From Candidatus Ectomicrobium neotermitis (GTDB taxonomy: Bacteria; Elusimicrobiota; Endomicrobiia; Endomicrobiales; Endomicrobiaceae), in NCBI GenBank assembly GCA_031283745.1, contig JAITBH010000031.1:1-13488 (forward strand): a DNA stretch of 13,488 nucleotides, in the 5' to 3' direction. A program made the translations under genes and the position numbers. Below the pieces are notes generated by a model. That model did not search any database and was not told where the DNA came from. It was given only the letters and a program-made list of their open reading frames with translations. Of the stretch, positions 13,343 through 13,488 are shown one piece after another; within the stretch, counting starts at the first letter, position 1; every line of letters starts with the position of its first letter.

Positions 13343-13488
13343 ATGAAAATCGTATTAGTTTGTAATGCTGGGATGTCGACTTCGGTTTTAGTTCAGAAAA
13401 TGCAGAAAGTAGCTCAGGAAAAGCAGATTGAGGCATCTGTTGCCGCATATTCTGTGGAAGTTTTAGAGGAGTTGCTCTCAAAGGAAGC
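13343..13488 (+). CDS. PTS lactose/cellobiose-family IIB component, partial (3' end beyond window)
   Basis: Cytoplasmic phosphocarrier domain that passes phosphate from IIA to the sugar during uptake. The first 48 residues are visible. MKIVLVCNAGMSTSVLVQKM contains the phosphorylated Cys7 in the CNAGMSTS loop, characteristic of the IIB proteins of the lactose/N,N'-diacetylchitobiose/cellobiose group. A strong RBS AAAGGAGG precedes ATG 13343. IIC and IIA genes would be expected beyond the window. The exact sugar cannot be told from this fragment. Confidence 0.88.
   Translation, partial: MKIVLVCNAGMSTSVLVQKMQKVAQEKQIEASVAAYSVEVLEELLSKE

Noticed and set aside
1..13488. CRISPR array or replication origin
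   Set aside because: No regularly spaced repeats and no cluster of DnaA boxes with an AT-rich unwinding region were seen.

Overview
The window is bacterial chromosome from an organism of moderate-to-low GC. It has strong AGGAGG-type ribosome binding sites, sigma70-like promoters, many hairpin terminators and the standard code. An iron-type alcohol dehydrogenase and a PTS IIB gene suggest a fermentative anaerobe. The phylum cannot be fixed from the sequence alone.

Positions 1-3976 (minus strand) hold a tightly packed operon in the order psd, pssA, leuA, leuC, driven by a good promoter at 3948-3976. It joins phosphatidylethanolamine synthesis to the first steps of leucine synthesis. leuC runs off the left edge just after its first Fe-S ligand cysteine. 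The phosphatidylserine decarboxylase is odd: two residues normally needed around its self-cleavage (PADG Asp, and Gly of Gly-Ser) are replaced.

Positions 4062-5411 (plus) hold a single iron-containing alcohol dehydrogenase. It is preceded by a striking palindrome/hairpin and followed by a terminator. Positions 5445-10903 (plus) hold a SemiSWEET sugar transporter and a complete ABC importer: two paralogous lipoprotein binding proteins, an ATPase and a fused two-domain permease. A hairpin terminator sits after the first binding protein. A 52-residue unknown protein is translationally coupled to the second. The importer belongs to the Fbp/Afu/Phn branch; its substrate is uncertain.

Positions 10902-11148 hold a tRNA-Arg(UCU) and tRNA-His(GUG) pair with a strong promoter. 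Directly after the tRNA terminator lies a roughly 1.9 kb module (11173-13114) with a DNA methyltransferase (TSPPY, probably N4-cytosine) and a restriction endonuclease (PD-(D/E)xK, Eco47II-like by recollection). The module is bounded by 46-bp inverted repeats with one mismatch, and outside these by exact 36-bp direct copies of the tRNA terminator. It looks like a compact mobile restriction-modification cassette inserted at the tRNA terminator. The methyltransferase promoter lies immediately inside the left repeat and predicts a leaderless mRNA. This is the most interesting structure in the window.

Positions 13115-13488 hold a leader region and the start of a PTS lactose/cellobiose-family IIB gene cut by the right edge.
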